This document shows, piece after piece, positions 63,179 to 64,000 of a DNA stretch of 64,000 bases. The position numbers and the translations under genes are program-made. Below the pieces are notes generated by a model. It searched no databases. It was not told the DNA's origin and saw only the letters and a list, made by a program, of their open reading frames with translations. This DNA is from Agrobacterium tumefaciens (lineage in GTDB: Bacteria > Pseudomonadota > Alphaproteobacteria > Rhizobiales > Rhizobiaceae), in assembly GCA_025560025.1 (NCBI GenBank), contig CP048486.1, forward strand, positions 558,001-622,000. The letters are read 5' to 3'. Numbering within the stretch: position 1 is the first letter of the stretch; each line of letters begins with the position of its first letter.

Positions 63179-63910
63179 TCAATCAGCGGCAGCGGTGCGG
63201 GAGCGCAGAAGCACCTTGTAGCGCTCAAGACTACCGCGCAGATGCGCTGCCATATATTGGCGCGCGGCATCGGCATCGCCTTCGATGATGGCGTCGACGA
63301 TCCTTGCATGCTCCTCCTGGAGATGCAGGTTGTAGTCCTTCGGACGCGACCCTGGCGCAGCACCCTGCAATTCACCGCGGGGAATGATGCCGGAGCGAAT
63401 AAGCTGAAGAAATTCCGGAAAACGCCTGTTCTGCGTCGCCTGTGCAATGGCCAGATGAAACTCGAAATCGGCATCCCGTGTCGGCAATCCGGCCGCGAGA
63501 CAGTCGCTGACACGCCCATGCGCATCGACAATCGCCTCCACCTGCACGGCGGAACGGCGCGATGCCGCAAGCCCGGCGGATTCAACCTCGAAAACGGTGC
63601 GCAATTCCAGCAATTCAATCACGGAGGAGATCCGCCCCACGGCGAGATCATTAAAAGGCACCTCCTTGGTTGGTTTCGCCTCCACGGCAAACACACCTGC
63701 CCCCTTGCGGGCCTCAACCAGACCATCCGCGCGCAGAATGGCGATGGCCTCCCGCACCACCGTGCGGCTGACCGAATATTCCCGCGTCAGCGCGCTCTCG
63801 CTCGGAAGACGATCGCCGGGGCGGAACACCCCCTCCGACAAATCCCGCCGCAATGCCGAACTGATCTTCGCCGCAAGCGAAATTTGCTTGGTGCTGCTTT
63901 CAACGTCCAT
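63179..63910 (-). CDS. GntR-family regulator, FadR subfamily
   Basis: A 243-residue regulator. The winged HTH reads ISSALRRDLSEGVFRPGDRLPSESALTREYSVSRTVVREAIAILRADGLVEARKGAGVFA. The FCD effector domain (about 95-225) has the metal-binding His and Asp pattern in DADFEFHLAIAQATQNRRF and EEHARIVDAIIEGDADAARQYMAAHL. Such regulators sense carboxylic or sugar acids. This suits the enolase-superfamily enzyme and importer nearby, whose promoters carry sites similar to one upstream of this gene. Confidence 0.92.
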   Translation of the reverse strand: MDVESSTKQISLAAKISSALRRDLSEGVFRPGDRLPSESALTREYSVSRTVVREAIAILRADGLVEARKGAGVFAVEAKPTKEVPFNDLAVGRISSVIELLELRTVFEVESAGLAASRRSAVQVEAIVDAHGRVSDCLAAGLPTRDADFEFHLAIAQATQNRRFPEFLQLIRSGIIPRGELQGAAPGSRPKDYNLHLQEEHARIVDAIIEGDADAARQYMAAHLRGSLERYKVLLRSRTAAAD

Positions 63911-63939
63911 TTCGGCCCACCTGTTTCAAACTTGTCTGG

Positions 63940-63952
63940 CATGTTAACAAAC
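63940..63952. promoter_or_regulatory. Possible GntR autoregulatory site
   Basis: CATGTTAACAAAC (containing the palindrome TGTTAACA) lies 30 bases upstream of the GntR start and within TTGT-N11-ACAA. It matches 11 of 13 bases of CATGTTGACAAAT at 54801-54813. The rest of the window to 64000 holds nothing further that I recognise. Confidence 0.5.
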
Positions 63953-64000
63953 ACCCGCCACATTGCAAGAGCCGGACGTCTCGACAGTTTTGCCGGCCAA

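Overview
The window is GC-rich, densely coded DNA from an alphaproteobacterium. Protein content (many oligopeptide-type and amino-acid ABC importers, flavin monooxygenases, GntR, LysR, AsnC and Rrf2 regulators) and a family of small palindromic intergenic repeats point to the Agrobacterium/Rhizobium group. The protein at 54878-56026 is, from memory, very close to an Agrobacterium tumefaciens enolase-superfamily protein, so an Agrobacterium secondary or linear replicon is the best guess; no database was searched. I see no rRNA, tRNA, CRISPR array, insertion sequence or phage gene.

Region 1 (1-13371): amine and amino-acid catabolism. It holds the tail of a succinate-semialdehyde dehydrogenase, a PuuB-like amine oxidase, two HAD hydrolases, an acetyltransferase, a class III aminotransferase, a complete oligopeptide-type ABC importer (6010-11169, with its two ATPases fused), an AsnC/Lrp regulator and a second FAD amine/amino-acid oxidase.

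Region 2 (13460-22297): one long leftward unit that matches the Bacillus subtilis ytm (Cmo/Sna/Snd/Tcy) S-alkylcysteine salvage operon almost gene for gene: two tandem amino-acid receptors, a fused permease-ATPase, an N-acetyltransferase, an M20 deacetylase and two luciferase-like monooxygenases. A divergent Rrf2-family regulator sits at its head, as CymR does functionally in Bacillus.

Region 3 (22305-30302): inorganic and organic sulfur supply. It has a true SsuD alkanesulfonate monooxygenase preceded by a 65-residue unknown protein, an NAD(P)H:flavin reductase, a short acyl-CoA-dehydrogenase-fold protein, an exported rhodanese paired with a YeeE/TsuA-type thiosulfate permease, a small serine hydrolase and an SsuD relative lacking the SsuD catalytic residues.

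Region 4 (30358-53336): a desulfurisation island. Two proteins that would normally be called SsuA-like binding proteins have no signal peptide and carry the Cys-His-Arg triad of DszB, the sulfinate desulfinase of the dibenzothiophene 4S pathway. Around them lie a DszC-like monooxygenase, DszA/NtaA-like and SfnG-like monooxygenases, an M20 amidohydrolase, reductases, one oligopeptide-type permease/ATPase set and three paralogous Tat-exported receptors. The likely logic is uptake of sulfur-containing organic compounds, oxidation of the C-S bond, desulfination to sulfite, and supply of reduced flavin from region 3.

Region 5 (53411-64000): another luciferase-like enzyme, then a unit with an enolase-superfamily enzyme, an SGNH esterase and a receptor (rightward). 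It converges on the matching permease/ATPase genes (leftward). A LysE-type exporter and a FadR-type GntR regulator end the window. Inverted repeats at both promoters suggest the two arms form one regulon.

Two recurring operator-like motifs (TAGTC-N-ACTA and ATATTTTC-N4-GAAAATAT) lie upstream of the sulfur genes in regions 2-5 and suggest a shared sulfur-starvation regulon.
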